A stretch of 15,616 bases of DNA from JADJNW01 sp964596135 (GCA_964596135.1 CAZQTF010000077.1:1-15616); one strand, 5' to 3'; counted from the first letter of the stretch, positions 6,654 to 13,933 are shown. Made by a program: numbers and translations. The notes: generated from the sequence alone by a model not told the origin.

Positions 6654-8162
6654 ATGGAGGTATTTCAACAAGACTGGGCGGCGAAGTGGGCATTGTACAG
6701 TCCTCGTAAAACTGCGCTGAAAGAGTACGAAACGCAACGCACGCTGACCTATGGCGAGCTTAATCGCCTGGGTAACCGCCTAGCACACCTGTTGGCAGCA
6801 TCCTATAGCATCGGAAAAGGTGACCGCATTGCTATTCTGGCTGAATTTTGCTTGGAATATATTGTGTTGTTTGCGGCAGCCCAAAAGACCGGCTGTATCC
6901 TCGTGCCTCTGAATTACAGGCTGACGGCTGCAGAGATTGATTATTTGTTGCAAAATTCAGAACCCAAATTGGTCATCAGCGAAACCAAATTCCAGTCTGT
7001 ACTGGAAGCAGCGTCTAGTTATCCGAGTGTTCCGAGTCATTTGCCACTGGAAGAATTAACCATCGCATTAGACAAATCCCGTCATGATCCCAAAGACGAT
7101 TTCTTTGATATTCAATCGGTTGCAGAGGATGATCCCATATTCATTCTCTACACGTCTGGCACAACCGGTTTTCCGAAAGGTGCACTGTACACCCACAAAA
7201 TGCTATTTTGGAACAGTATTAATACGGCAATGAGCCTCATCGTAAATTCCGAGAGCCGAACGGTGAACTGTATGCCGCCTTTTCATACCGGTGGTTGGAA
7301 TGTATTGCTCACGCCTTTCCTGCATCATGGCGGCTATACCTGCCTGCTGAAAAAATTCAACGCGACGACAGTCCTTCAATTGCTTCAGGAAGAAAATGTT
7401 ACACTTTTTATGGGCGTCCCAACGATGCTAAAAATGATTGCCGACGACCCGAATTTTGCCAAAGCGCGATTCCCGAATTTGCTGTACATTATCGTTGGCG
7501 GCGAGCCAATGCCCATTCCATTAATTGAAAAATGGGACGAAAAAAACGTGCCCATTCGACAGGGCTATGGCATGACCGAAGTCGGACCAAACCTGACTTC
7601 ACTGCATCAGGACGATGCCCTACAGAAAAAAGGCTCAATCGGACGCCCCAACTTTTATGTGCATATCCGAATAGTGGATGCCAATGGCAAAGACGTACCA
7701 TCCAACGAACCTGGCGAATTGCTGCTCAAAGGTCCGATGATGACTCCCGGCTACTGGCGCAATCTGGAGGCTACACAAAAAGCAATTGAAAATGGCTGGT
7801 TTCATACGGGCGATATGGTACGACAAGACTTTGAGCAATACATTTACGTAGTAGATCGCATTAAAAACATGTTTATTTCCGGTGGCGAAAACGTCTATCC
7901 GGCGGAAGTAGAAAGAATAATTGTGACACACCCTGATGTTGCCGAAGCGGCAGTCATCGGCGTCCCGGATGAAAAATGGGGCGAAGTCGGCAAGGCTTTT
8001 ATTGTCAAGAAACCAAATAAAAATTTGAATATCAATGAATTAAAAGAACATTGCCTGCAACAGCTCGCCAAATTCAAAGTACCAAAATATTTTGAACTGA
8101 TCGAGGCATTGCCCAAAAATGATACCGGAAAAATAAATCGTATGGCATTGAAATTTCTTTGA
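6654..8162 (+). CDS. Acyl-CoA synthetase (AMP-forming, ANL superfamily)
   Basis: This 502-residue cytoplasmic enzyme activates a carboxylic acid, probably a fatty acid, with ATP and then forms the CoA thioester. All core motifs are present in order. The phosphate loop is YTSGTTGFPKG (residues 166-176), then YGMTEVGP (305-312), WFHTGD with Asp387 for the ribose, DRIKNMFISGGENVYP (401-416) at the domain hinge, and the catalytic Lys493 in PKNDTGKINR. It therefore looks fully active. The frame stays open upstream to an ATG at 6555, but that would add 33 residues unlike the family and would start inside the hairpin at 6554-6573. The ATG at 6654 gives the standard opening in which the N-terminal domain begins directly. 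Chain-length preference cannot be read with confidence. It lies 113 bases after the KAS III-like gene, and the two may act on the same acyl group. Confidence 0.93.
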   Translation: MEVFQQDWAAKWALYSPRKTALKEYETQRTLTYGELNRLGNRLAHLLAASYSIGKGDRIAILAEFCLEYIVLFAAAQKTGCILVPLNYRLTAAEIDYLLQNSEPKLVISETKFQSVLEAASSYPSVPSHLPLEELTIALDKSRHDPKDDFFDIQSVAEDDPIFILYTSGTTGFPKGALYTHKMLFWNSINTAMSLIVNSESRTVNCMPPFHTGGWNVLLTPFLHHGGYTCLLKKFNATTVLQLLQEENVTLFMGVPTMLKMIADDPNFAKARFPNLLYIIVGGEPMPIPLIEKWDEKNVPIRQGYGMTEVGPNLTSLHQDDALQKKGSIGRPNFYVHIRIVDANGKDVPSNEPGELLLKGPMMTPGYWRNLEATQKAIENGWFHTGDMVRQDFEQYIYVVDRIKNMFISGGENVYPAEVERIIVTHPDVAEAAVIGVPDEKWGEVGKAFIVKKPNKNLNINELKEHCLQQLAKFKVPKYFELIEALPKNDTGKINRMALKFL

Positions 8163-8274
8163 CCACCAGAAGGGGTACAACCATAATGATTTACTGTTTT
8201 TCTATTATCTGATAGATTAACAACCTGTTAACAATTATTCCCACTGCGTTAACACAAGTTGCCGAAGCATTTCC

Positions 8275-8282
8275 TAACTTTG
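8275..8282 (+). promoter_or_regulatory. Candidate -7 element for the DUF1573 lipoprotein gene
   Basis: TAACTTTG fits TAnnTTTG exactly, 73 bases before the ATG. The nearest TTG upstream is only 13 bases away, shorter than the usual spacing, so only the -7 element is well supported. The surrounding gap (8163-8355) also carries three GTTAA-type repeats near 8227, 8248 and 8341. Confidence 0.4.
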
Positions 8283-8289
8283 TGGTTCT

Positions 8290-8314
8290 AAAGTTGTTGA
8301 TATTTTACAACTTT
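8290..8314 (+). promoter_or_regulatory. Hairpin at the predicted 5' end of the DUF1573 mRNA
   Basis: AAAGTTGT (8290-8297) pairs perfectly with ACAACTTT (8307-8314) around a nine-base loop. It begins seven bases after the candidate -7 element, so it would sit at the very start of the transcript, where such a stem could slow mRNA decay. It is followed by only two further T residues, so it is not a convincing terminator. Confidence 0.4.
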
Positions 8315-8355
8315 TTCCACTAAAAAATTCTTCACTAAACTGTTAAAAACCAGAC

Positions 8356-8880
8356 ATGATGATGTTCAAACAAATCAAACCTGTACTCATGGCAGTAGCA
8401 GTGTTGGCTTTGCTCGCAAGTTGCCAGACTGCTAATAAAGATGTAAGAGACGCTGCTCGCAACGCTGTTGAAACAGGTGTTCAGCCTGCAGATCCCAACG
8501 CTCAGGCATCCGTTCAGCCCACTGTTCCGGCTGGTCCAACTACCTCAATAGAATTTGAAGAAACTGAATTTGACTTCGGAACTGTACAGGAAGGTCAAAA
8601 GGTTTCACACACCTACAAGTTCAAAAACACAGGAAAAGAACCATTAGTACTGAGCGATGCCAAGGGTAGCTGCGGTTGTACGGTACCGAAATGGCCACGT
8701 GAGCCGATCGCTCCGGGCGCTACAGGTGAAATCGTTGTGGAATTTAATACGCAGGGCAAAGCGGGCAACCGTAACCAAAAAGTAACCCTGACCGCCAATA
8801 CAAATCCGCCACAAACATTCCTTTCACTGAAAGGCGTAGTAGCTGGCGGCGCCGAACCTAACGTACAGGTAAATCAATAA
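8356..8880 (+). CDS. DUF1573 domain lipoprotein
   Basis: This is a 174-residue envelope protein. Residues 1-22 are a lipoprotein signal ending in the lipobox LASC with Cys23 as the lipidated residue. A low-complexity Ala/Pro/Gln linker follows to about 62. Residues about 64-165 form the Ig-like DUF1573 domain (FEETEFDFGTVQEG, HTYKFKNTGKEPL, then GSCGCTVPKW with Cys106 and Cys108). DUF1573 proteins are abundant in Bacteroidota and Planctomycetes. The domain resembles ASPM/SPD2/hydin-type Ig folds, and its cellular role is not established. Three consecutive ATG codons (8356, 8359, 8362) could each start the protein; the first is given. The upstream gap has its own -7 element and hairpin, and a strong terminator follows, so it is likely a monocistronic gene. 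Confidence 0.92.
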   Translation: MMMFKQIKPVLMAVAVLALLASCQTANKDVRDAARNAVETGVQPADPNAQASVQPTVPAGPTTSIEFEETEFDFGTVQEGQKVSHTYKFKNTGKEPLVLSDAKGSCGCTVPKWPREPIAPGATGEIVVEFNTQGKAGNRNQKVTLTANTNPPQTFLSLKGVVAGGAEPNVQVNQ

Positions 8881-8893
8881 TGCGGAGTCTTGG

Positions 8894-8942
8894 AAAAAAA
8901 AAGCGGGTAGCGTCCATATAGAGCGTTACCCGCTTTTTTTTT
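8894..8942. terminator. Strong bidirectional intrinsic terminator
   Basis: An 11-bp stem with one wobble (AGCGGGTAGCG at 8902-8912 against CGTTACCCGCT at 8924-8934) closes an 11-base loop. A-runs precede it and T-runs follow it, so it reads as an intrinsic terminator on both strands. It lies between the stops of the DUF1573 gene (plus, 8880) and the flavin reductase gene (minus, 8956) and serves both. Confidence 0.92.
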
Positions 8943-8955
8943 AGGTGACATAAGC

Positions 8956-9498
8956 TCAAAACGCCAGCAATTCTTCGACATGTTTCTCAATCGTTTTCAA
9001 AGTCGCTTCATCCGTGATTTCTCCGTTTTCATCCAGCAATTGCTCAATCCGAGAAATCGGAACTTTATTGGGCATCACAATCGTCCCCACATGATTTAAT
9101 ACGCCGGTCAAGTGCTCCATGCCGCGCAGATTGCCCGCCCGACCAGTAGACACGCCCACCAGCGCTGCTTTCTTACCTTTAAAAGTCGCTTTATATTCCC
9201 GAACAGAACAGGCATCAATAAATAATTTAACCACGCCCGGGTAGCTTCCGTTGTATTCTGGGGTCACATACACGAATTTATCAGCCGGAATCATATATTC
9301 TTCCTGCAACTTCATCAAATTCGCAGATTGCCCTTCGCTCTCGTACATGCCTGTGTGAAACCAATCGTGGGGAATTTCTTCCAAAGCAAGCAATTTTACA
9401 GGCTCATTGGTTTTCAACCGGATCATTTCTTCATATTTTTGCGCAAAACGCAGGCTTTCGCTTCGTTTTCTATTGCTCCCTGAAATAACCGTTATCAT
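8956..9498 (-). CDS. NAD(P)H-dependent FMN reductase-like flavoprotein
   Basis: This 180-residue flavodoxin-fold protein should bind FMN and transfer electrons from NAD(P)H to a flavin, quinone or similar acceptor. The FMN phosphate loop is GSNRKRSES (residues 7-15). The flavin-contacting signature is TPEYNGSYPGVVKLFID (79-95). A third conserved segment is GVSTGRAGN (115-123). Length and motif order match the NADPH-dependent FMN reductase family (SsuE/ArsH/YieF relatives), but the physiological acceptor cannot be told. The frame extends ten residues upstream to an ATG at 9528, but the ATG at 9498 gives MITVISGSNR, the normal start of the first beta strand. It is convergent with the DUF1573 gene, sharing the terminator at 8894-8942, and divergent from the metallo-hydrolase gene across 173 bases. 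Confidence 0.9.
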   Translation of the reverse strand: MITVISGSNRKRSESLRFAQKYEEMIRLKTNEPVKLLALEEIPHDWFHTGMYESEGQSANLMKLQEEYMIPADKFVYVTPEYNGSYPGVVKLFIDACSVREYKATFKGKKAALVGVSTGRAGNLRGMEHLTGVLNHVGTIVMPNKVPISRIEQLLDENGEITDEATLKTIEKHVEELLAF

Positions 9499-9521
9499 CG
9501 CATCCTCGCTTTTTTGAAAAA

Positions 9522-9550
9522 TAAACATACAATGTTTTTAAACTGGCAAA
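9522..9550 (-). promoter_or_regulatory. Possible promoter of the flavin reductase gene
   Basis: On the minus strand TTTG (9550-9547), a 17-base spacer and TATGTTTA (9529-9522) approximate TTTG-N19-TAnnTTTG, with the last base of the -7 element wrong and a short spacer. This is a weak call. It would support the later start at 9498. Confidence 0.28.
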
Positions 9551-9671
9551 TGTTCAAAATCAGGCAGCTTTTAGAAAATTAAGCCTGAGTTAACTTCATT
9601 TTGGCAAAAAGCTCTTATATTGGTTGGCGAGTCTACAGCAAAAAATAGAAATACGCTAAATTTATAAAATT

Positions 9672-10352
9672 ATGAAAGTTACATACTACGGACATGCATC
9701 CTTCGGTATTGAAATGGGAGGCAAACATCTTCTATTCGATCCTTTTATCAGCCCGAACGAGCAAGCAGAAAATATTCACGTCAATGACCTGAAAGCGGAT
9801 TATATCCTCCTGTCGCACGCACATGGCGACCACACCGCCGATGCCGAAAACATCGCCCGAAATACCGGTGCTGAGCTCATCTCCAATGCAGAAATAATTG
9901 GCTATTACAGCGACAAAGGCATCAGCGGACACATGATGAATCACGGTGGCAAATGGAAATTCGACTTTGGAATCGTAAAATATGTCAACGCCGTACACTC
10001 CAGCAGTTTTCCCGATGGTTCCAATGGTGGCAATCCTGGCGGTTTTGTTATCTGGAACGCTGAAAACTGTTTCTACTTTGCAGGCGATACAGCGCTGACT
10101 ATGGACATGAAACTTATTCCGATGACCTGTCCGAAGCTCGATTTCGCAATTTTGCCTATCGGTGACAATTTCACCATGAGCTACGAAGATGCCTGCGTTG
10201 CCAGCGATTTTATAGAGTGCGAAAAAATCATTGGCTGTCATTACGATACCTTTGGTTATATCAAAATTGATCACGAGGCGGCAAAAAATGCTTTCGCAAA
10301 ACGCGGAAAAGAATTAATTTTGTTGTCCATTGGTGAAAGCCTTCACATCTGA
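9672..10352 (+). CDS. UPF0173-type metal-dependent hydrolase (metallo-beta-lactamase fold)
   Basis: This 226-residue cytoplasmic protein has the metallo-beta-lactamase fold and matches the UPF0173 group (YtkL-like), whose substrate is not established. The metal-binding motif HAHGDH occupies residues 49-54 (His49, His51, Asp53, His54). Further candidate ligands are His109 in NAVHSSS, Asp139 in FAGDT and His190 in IIGCHYDTF. The opening MKVTYYGHASF is characteristic of the group and fixes the start. The length is normal and no key residue is missing, so it is probably active. It has no signal peptide. It stands alone, with 173 bases before it and 234 before parA. A TATATTGG at 9616-9623 is one base off the -7 consensus and may be its promoter. 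Confidence 0.93.
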   Translation: MKVTYYGHASFGIEMGGKHLLFDPFISPNEQAENIHVNDLKADYILLSHAHGDHTADAENIARNTGAELISNAEIIGYYSDKGISGHMMNHGGKWKFDFGIVKYVNAVHSSSFPDGSNGGNPGGFVIWNAENCFYFAGDTALTMDMKLIPMTCPKLDFAILPIGDNFTMSYEDACVASDFIECEKIIGCHYDTFGYIKIDHEAAKNAFAKRGKELILLSIGESLHI

Positions 10353-10409
10353 CAGGCTAAATACTAAGACAAAGACATTGGTTTTCAACCTTTTAATGAC
10401 AGACAGCCG

Positions 10410-10472
10410 ATGAACAATCCCATCAATATCTGCATCATCGGAGTAACCGGACGCAACTATTTTTACACCTAA
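10410..10472 (+). other. Short frame of 20 codons with a GVTGR motif, possibly a gene relic
   Basis: The gap between the metallo-hydrolase and parA (10353-10586) holds an ATG-started frame of 20 codons, MNNPINICIIGVTGRNYFYT, ending in TAA. The beta-strand plus GxxGR pattern resembles the first strand of a Rossmann-type enzyme. After the TAA the same frame stays open for 15 more codons (LLIDKKLRIVLLIMG). It may be the decayed start of a lost dehydrogenase gene or a chance frame. No function is claimed. Confidence 0.2.
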
Positions 10473-10543
10473 CTTCTGATTGACAAAAAGTTACGGATTG
10501 TATTACTAATTATGGGATAACAGAATGCAGACCCCCAGAAATG

Positions 10544-10571
10544 CATCTGGCTTCTGAATTCTGGCATCTGT
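10544..10571 (+). repeat. Four tandem 7-base units just upstream of parA
   Basis: Four consecutive heptamers, CATCTGG, CTTCTGA, ATTCTGG and CATCTGT, share the core nnTCTGn. They end 15 bases before the parA ATG. The seven-base period is unexpected in a short gap. It could be an operator for the partition genes or a slippage product. Confidence 0.5.
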
Positions 10572-10586
10572 AAAGTCGCTCAAACA

Positions 10587-11390
10587 ATGGGAAAAGTTGT
10601 AGCAATTGCAAATCAAAAAGGCGGAGTCGGTAAAACCACGACCGCCATCAATCTGGCTGCCAGCCTTGCCATCCTGGAAAAAAAGGTGCTGCTGATAGAT
10701 GCAGACCCTCAGGCAAACTCGTCGTCTGGTGTCGGAATTATGCCTGAAGAAGCCGAAAACACTATTTACGACTGTATTATCAACGAACTGGATCCGGTCA
10801 ATGCCATTTATGAAACGGAAACTCCGAATCTGCATATCATCCCTTCAAGCATTGATCTGGTCGGCGCAGAAATCGAGCTGGCAGGACGCCAGCGCCGGGA
10901 GTTTGTACTCAAAGGCATTGCCGATAAGGTGAAAAATAATTATGATTACATTTTTATTGATTGCCTGCCTTCGCTTGGTTTGATTACGATCAATGCACTG
11001 ACGGCGGCTGATTCGGTGTTGATTCCGGTGCAATGCGAACAGTATTCACTGGAAGGATTGGGGAAATTGCAGGACACCATTCGGCTGGTAAAGCAAACAC
11101 TGAATCCGGCGCTAAAAACCGAAGGAATTTTGCTTTCCATGTACGATAGCCGCCTGCGCTTGTCGAACGTGATCGTGGGCGAAGTGCGCGATATTTTCAA
11201 AGGACTGGTATTCGATACTATTATCCATCGCAATTCGCGTATCGGCGAAGCGCCGAGCATGCATACACCGGTAGTCATGTTTGACGCCACCAGTCGTGGC
11301 AGTATCAATTTTTTAAATCTGGCAAAAGAATTTCTAGAGAAAAATGGTGATAAAATCACTATCAACATCCAGGAAACTGAATTAACGTAA
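10587..11390 (+). CDS. parA: Chromosome partitioning ATPase ParA (Soj)
   Basis: This 267-residue P-loop ATPase drives chromosome origin segregation together with ParB. When bound to ATP it dimerises on DNA, and ParB stimulates its ATPase. The deviant Walker A motif KGGVGKTT spans residues 11-18 with signature Lys11 and catalytic Lys16. The switch motif IDADPQAN has Asp40, and Walker B is YIFIDCLPSLG with Asp125. The length is that of chromosomal ParA/Soj, without the N-terminal helix-turn-helix found in plasmid SopA-type proteins. The start MGKVVAIANQ is standard. parB follows after 101 bases, a wider gap than in many bacteria where the two genes nearly touch. The tandem 7-mers upstream are a candidate control site; I found no convincing TAnnTTTG promoter. 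Confidence 0.97.
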   Translation: MGKVVAIANQKGGVGKTTTAINLAASLAILEKKVLLIDADPQANSSSGVGIMPEEAENTIYDCIINELDPVNAIYETETPNLHIIPSSIDLVGAEIELAGRQRREFVLKGIADKVKNNYDYIFIDCLPSLGLITINALTAADSVLIPVQCEQYSLEGLGKLQDTIRLVKQTLNPALKTEGILLSMYDSRLRLSNVIVGEVRDIFKGLVFDTIIHRNSRIGEAPSMHTPVVMFDATSRGSINFLNLAKEFLEKNGDKITINIQETELT

Positions 11391-11406
11391 AAATTATTAA
11401 TTGTAT

Positions 11407-11476
11407 ATTGTTGATTGCGTTTTTATTGCGAGATAAATAATCCAAAATATTGCGGTAAGGAAAGGCGATCAATAAT
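11407..11476 (+). repeat. Imperfect 12-bp inverted repeat in the parA-parB gap
   Basis: ATTGTTGATTGC (11407-11418) can pair with GCGATCAATAAT (11465-11476) with two G-U wobbles around a 46-base loop. The gap is AT-rich with no coding frame. The structure could influence parB translation or be incidental. Confidence 0.3.
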
Positions 11477-11491
11477 CAGCAATTCTGACCA

Positions 11492-12385
11492 ATGGCAAAA
11501 AAAATAGACAAGAAAGCGTTGGGTTTGGGGGTAAGAGCGCTGCTGGCAAACATCGAAGACCAGGTTTCAGAAAACCAGGAGGAAGTCGTGAAGGAGCTAT
11601 CGCACACAGTAGCCATGATCCCTCTTGACGAAATCGAAGTGAATCCCTTTCAACCAAGAAACGAATTCGACGAAGAAGCATTAGCGGAGCTTTCCACATC
11701 CATTCAAACGCATGGTTTGATCCAGCCGATTACGGTACGCCGCCTGCATGCACAGGCGTATCAGCTCATCTCGGGGGAGCGCCGTCTGCGCGCTTCCAAA
11801 ATGGCGGGACTCACAGAAATCCCAGCTTACATTCGCCTCGCCAACGACCAGGAAATGCTGGAAATGGCACTGGTAGAAAACATCCAACGCGAAAACCTCA
11901 ACGCCATTGAAGTAGCGCTCACGCTATCCCGCCTGAAGGAAGAATGCAGCCTGACCGATGAACAACTGTCGGACAGGGTGGGCAAAGAGCGCAGTACCAT
12001 TACCAACTACCTTCGCCTGCTCAAGTTGCCGCCCGACATCCAGAAAGCGATCAAGGAAAAAACCATTTCGATGGGACATGCACGCGTGCTGGCAGGTGTA
12101 GACGACTATGCCCTGCGCGACTCCCTTTTCCGCAAAACCATCCGCGAAGCCTTGTCGGTCAGAGCCTTGGAAACACTGGCAAGTTCTTACAACGAAAACA
12201 AGCCTGCCGGTAAGGAAAAAACTTCTTTGCCCGATGCTTACGATCGGGTACAGCAGCGCCTGCGCGAACGCTTTGGCACGCCGCGCATTCAGGTCAAATT
12301 AAAGGGAGCAGGCAAAGGACAGATCGTTATTCCTTTCGATTCGGACGACCAGTTGAATGATATGTTAGAACAATTAGACATTTGA
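11492..12385 (+). CDS. parB: Chromosome partitioning protein ParB (Spo0J)
   Basis: This 297-residue CTP-dependent DNA clamp loads at parS sites and recruits ParA and SMC. The N-terminal segment KKALGLGVRALL (residues 7-18) is the ParA-stimulating peptide. The CTP-binding domain contains the GERRLRAS motif (95-102) and the ENIQRENLNAIE segment (129-140). The helix-turn-helix for parS lies at about 154-180 (LTDEQLSDRVGKERSTITNY). The C-terminal part, from about 230, is the dimerisation region ending MLEQLDI. Length and domain order are normal. The start is the ATG giving MAKKIDKKALG. A convincing parS copy was not found in the window. Confidence 0.97.
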   Translation: MAKKIDKKALGLGVRALLANIEDQVSENQEEVVKELSHTVAMIPLDEIEVNPFQPRNEFDEEALAELSTSIQTHGLIQPITVRRLHAQAYQLISGERRLRASKMAGLTEIPAYIRLANDQEMLEMALVENIQRENLNAIEVALTLSRLKEECSLTDEQLSDRVGKERSTITNYLRLLKLPPDIQKAIKEKTISMGHARVLAGVDDYALRDSLFRKTIREALSVRALETLASSYNENKPAGKEKTSLPDAYDRVQQRLRERFGTPRIQVKLKGAGKGQIVIPFDSDDQLNDMLEQLDI

Positions 12386-12408
12386 AATCGGGAAATCGGA
12401 TAAGTGAG

Positions 12409-13002
12409 ATGAGAAAGGTGCTGCCTTCGGTCAATGCTCTGTTTTTCTTTCTTTTACTGGCAGGCTGTAGTTGTGCGCAGCAAGTAGATACGTTGATTAT
12501 ACTGGATTCCAACGCTGTCAAACGCGGTTGGTTCAGCCGAGATTATCCCAATCCCAAGAAAGCCGCTTTGCTGTCCTTGGCATTGCCCGGTGCCGGCCAA
12601 GTGTACAACAAAGGTATCTGGTACGTCAAAGTGCCCATTATTTATGGTGCCTTAGGAGGTATGGTATATGCTATCCATTTCAACCAATCCAATTATCGCG
12701 ATTTCCGAGACGCCTACCGGCTGAAATTGCAGGATAAACCGCATCAATACAGTGGTACTCAATTTGACAACGAACGAGTACTGCGCATACTCCGCGATTC
12801 CTATGATAAAAACACACAACTTTCTTACATTGGATTTGTTGCTGTATATGCCCTCCAATCAGTTGAAGCCTTTGTCCATGCGCATCTAAAAACTTTTGAT
12901 GTCAATGATGATTTAACGTTGAGGGTCAAACCGCAACTGAATACTGATCTGCTCACTGGCGCACCAACTCCAGGGGTGGGTATCGTGCTTGTTTTTGATT
13001 GA
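12409..13002 (+). CDS. DUF5683 domain envelope protein linked to parAB
   Basis: This is a 197-residue protein. Residues 1-20 are hydrophobic and end in LAGC, which fits a lipobox with Cys20; alternatively signal peptidase I could cut after SCA, before QQ. The DUF5683 core starts at KKAALLSLALPGAGQVYNKG (50-69). A first membrane helix lies at about 73-90 (VKVPIIYGALGGMVYAIH) and a second at about 139-155 (SYIGFVAVYALQSVEAF). The LPGxGQxYN motif is typical of the family and of TM2-like proteins, but the function is unknown. In many Bacteroidota a DUF5683 gene directly follows parB, as here, 23 bases after the parB stop. A TTG at 12382 overlapping the parB stop could extend it by nine residues, but those add charged sequence before the signal, so the ATG at 12409 is preferred. 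Confidence 0.85.
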   Translation: MRKVLPSVNALFFFLLLAGCSCAQQVDTLIILDSNAVKRGWFSRDYPNPKKAALLSLALPGAGQVYNKGIWYVKVPIIYGALGGMVYAIHFNQSNYRDFRDAYRLKLQDKPHQYSGTQFDNERVLRILRDSYDKNTQLSYIGFVAVYALQSVEAFVHAHLKTFDVNDDLTLRVKPQLNTDLLTGAPTPGVGIVLVFD

Positions 13003-13029
13003 CGCTCGTATCAAAACACCAGTTGAATT

Positions 13030-13521
13030 ATGGATACACCATTGGCGACCTTTGAACCCGCCGCAGGCGGAATGCAAAGCCTTTCTATCGCAGCATTTAT
13101 TGTGTTTCTGGCTTGTTCGATCGGAACAGTCTTTTTGTTGCGTCAAAAAGCTGGGGGACACGCTCGCGGCAACAATGCCCTCATGGCAATGCTGCTCTTT
13201 TTTGTAGGGATAATCTCGCTGGGAACATTCGTTTTTAATACCCTGGCATATCAGCGGGTGGGCACAGTGATCGTTTTCGAGGATGGCATTGAATTAGGGA
13301 AGCACAAAATTGTTTTTTCCGATATTGAAAACGCAACTATTGAAAGCACCGGTCAGACTTCTTTTATCAATCCTGATATTCTGAAAAAAACAACGCAAAT
13401 ATTGTTGATTTATGAAAGAAACGGCAAAACCCACGCGCTTTCCTCCGAACACTACGCAGTGGAAGAAATAATGGAAACCATGCGCGCTGCCCTCATAAAG
13501 TGGGAACAGCAGCAGAATTAA
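13030..13521 (+). CDS. Two-helix membrane protein with a C-terminal cytoplasmic domain, unknown
   Basis: I do not recognise this 163-residue protein. Two hydrophobic helices lie at about 18-37 (LSIAAFIVFLACSIGTVFLL) and 50-72 (ALMAMLLFFVGIISLGTFVF). A soluble domain of about 85 residues follows (TVIVFEDGIELGKHKIVFSD, then TQILLIYERNGKTHALSSE) and ends in a helix. The alternating strands and closing helix resemble small PH-like membrane-anchored domains, an impression only. The arrangement suggests both termini face the cytoplasm. It begins 28 bases after the DUF5683 stop and is probably co-transcribed with it and the par genes. Another frame at 12989-13207 overlaps it but has no matching features. 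Its stop lies seven bases from that of the convergent secreted-protein gene, with no terminator between. Confidence 0.75.
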   Translation: MDTPLATFEPAAGGMQSLSIAAFIVFLACSIGTVFLLRQKAGGHARGNNALMAMLLFFVGIISLGTFVFNTLAYQRVGTVIVFEDGIELGKHKIVFSDIENATIESTGQTSFINPDILKKTTQILLIYERNGKTHALSSEHYAVEEIMETMRAALIKWEQQQN

Positions 13522-13528
13522 AACCCCT

Positions 13529-13933
13529 CTATTTAAGGGATATTTTCTTACAAATAGCGCCCGTGAAGGTCCGCAATTCGATTTCGTAATTCCCAGGCTG
13601 GTATTTGCTGAAATCCAGCTCATAAATGGTGTTCACCGGCAGATCGAACACATTATCCTGCAGGAGCACCTCTCCTGCTTGATTTTTCACAACGATGTCA
13701 CTAAGGTTCACATTCAGCATTTCAAAATCAATGTAATAGAGCTTGTTTTCCTCATCGGCATAGAGCGTCCAATCGCCCCCCTCCTGTTCGCTAATAAAAC
13801 TTTGCAGTTGAACAGCTTCGATAAGTGAATTGTTGAAGTTGGTTCCCGGTTTTACAGCCATTGTTTGCGCCAGCACCCATTGGCAAGTACCCAAAAACAA
13901 GATTGTAACCAGGGTAAAGAGCTTGCGTTGCAT
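13529..13933 (-). CDS. Small secreted protein with a T9SS-tail-like beta-sandwich, unknown
   Basis: This 134-residue exported protein has a signal peptide over residues 1-22 (KLFTLVTILFLGTCQWVLA, then Q). The mature part is a compact beta domain. Its pattern IVVKNQAGEVLLQDN, YELDFSKYQPGNYEIEL and a final KKISLK resembles the Ig-like fold of Bacteroidota secretion-tail and DUF3244-type domains (a gxv-like strand, then a LxxYxxGxYxI strand). It is the whole protein rather than a tail on an enzyme, so it may be a free periplasmic or surface protein. The ATG at 13933 is chosen because it opens the signal peptide; the frame extends twelve residues further to 13969 without hydrophobic character. 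A TATATTTG on the minus strand (13974-13967) provides a -7 element. Confidence 0.75.
   Translation of the reverse strand: MQRKLFTLVTILFLGTCQWVLAQTMAVKPGTNFNNSLIEAVQLQSFISEQEGGDWTLYADEENKLYYIDFEMLNVNLSDIVVKNQAGEVLLQDNVFDLPVNTIYELDFSKYQPGNYEIELRTFTGAICKKISLK

Noticed and set aside
9732..10274. A 180-codon minus-strand frame
   Set aside because: It lies wholly antisense to the UPF0173 hydrolase gene, whose metal-binding motifs establish the coding strand.
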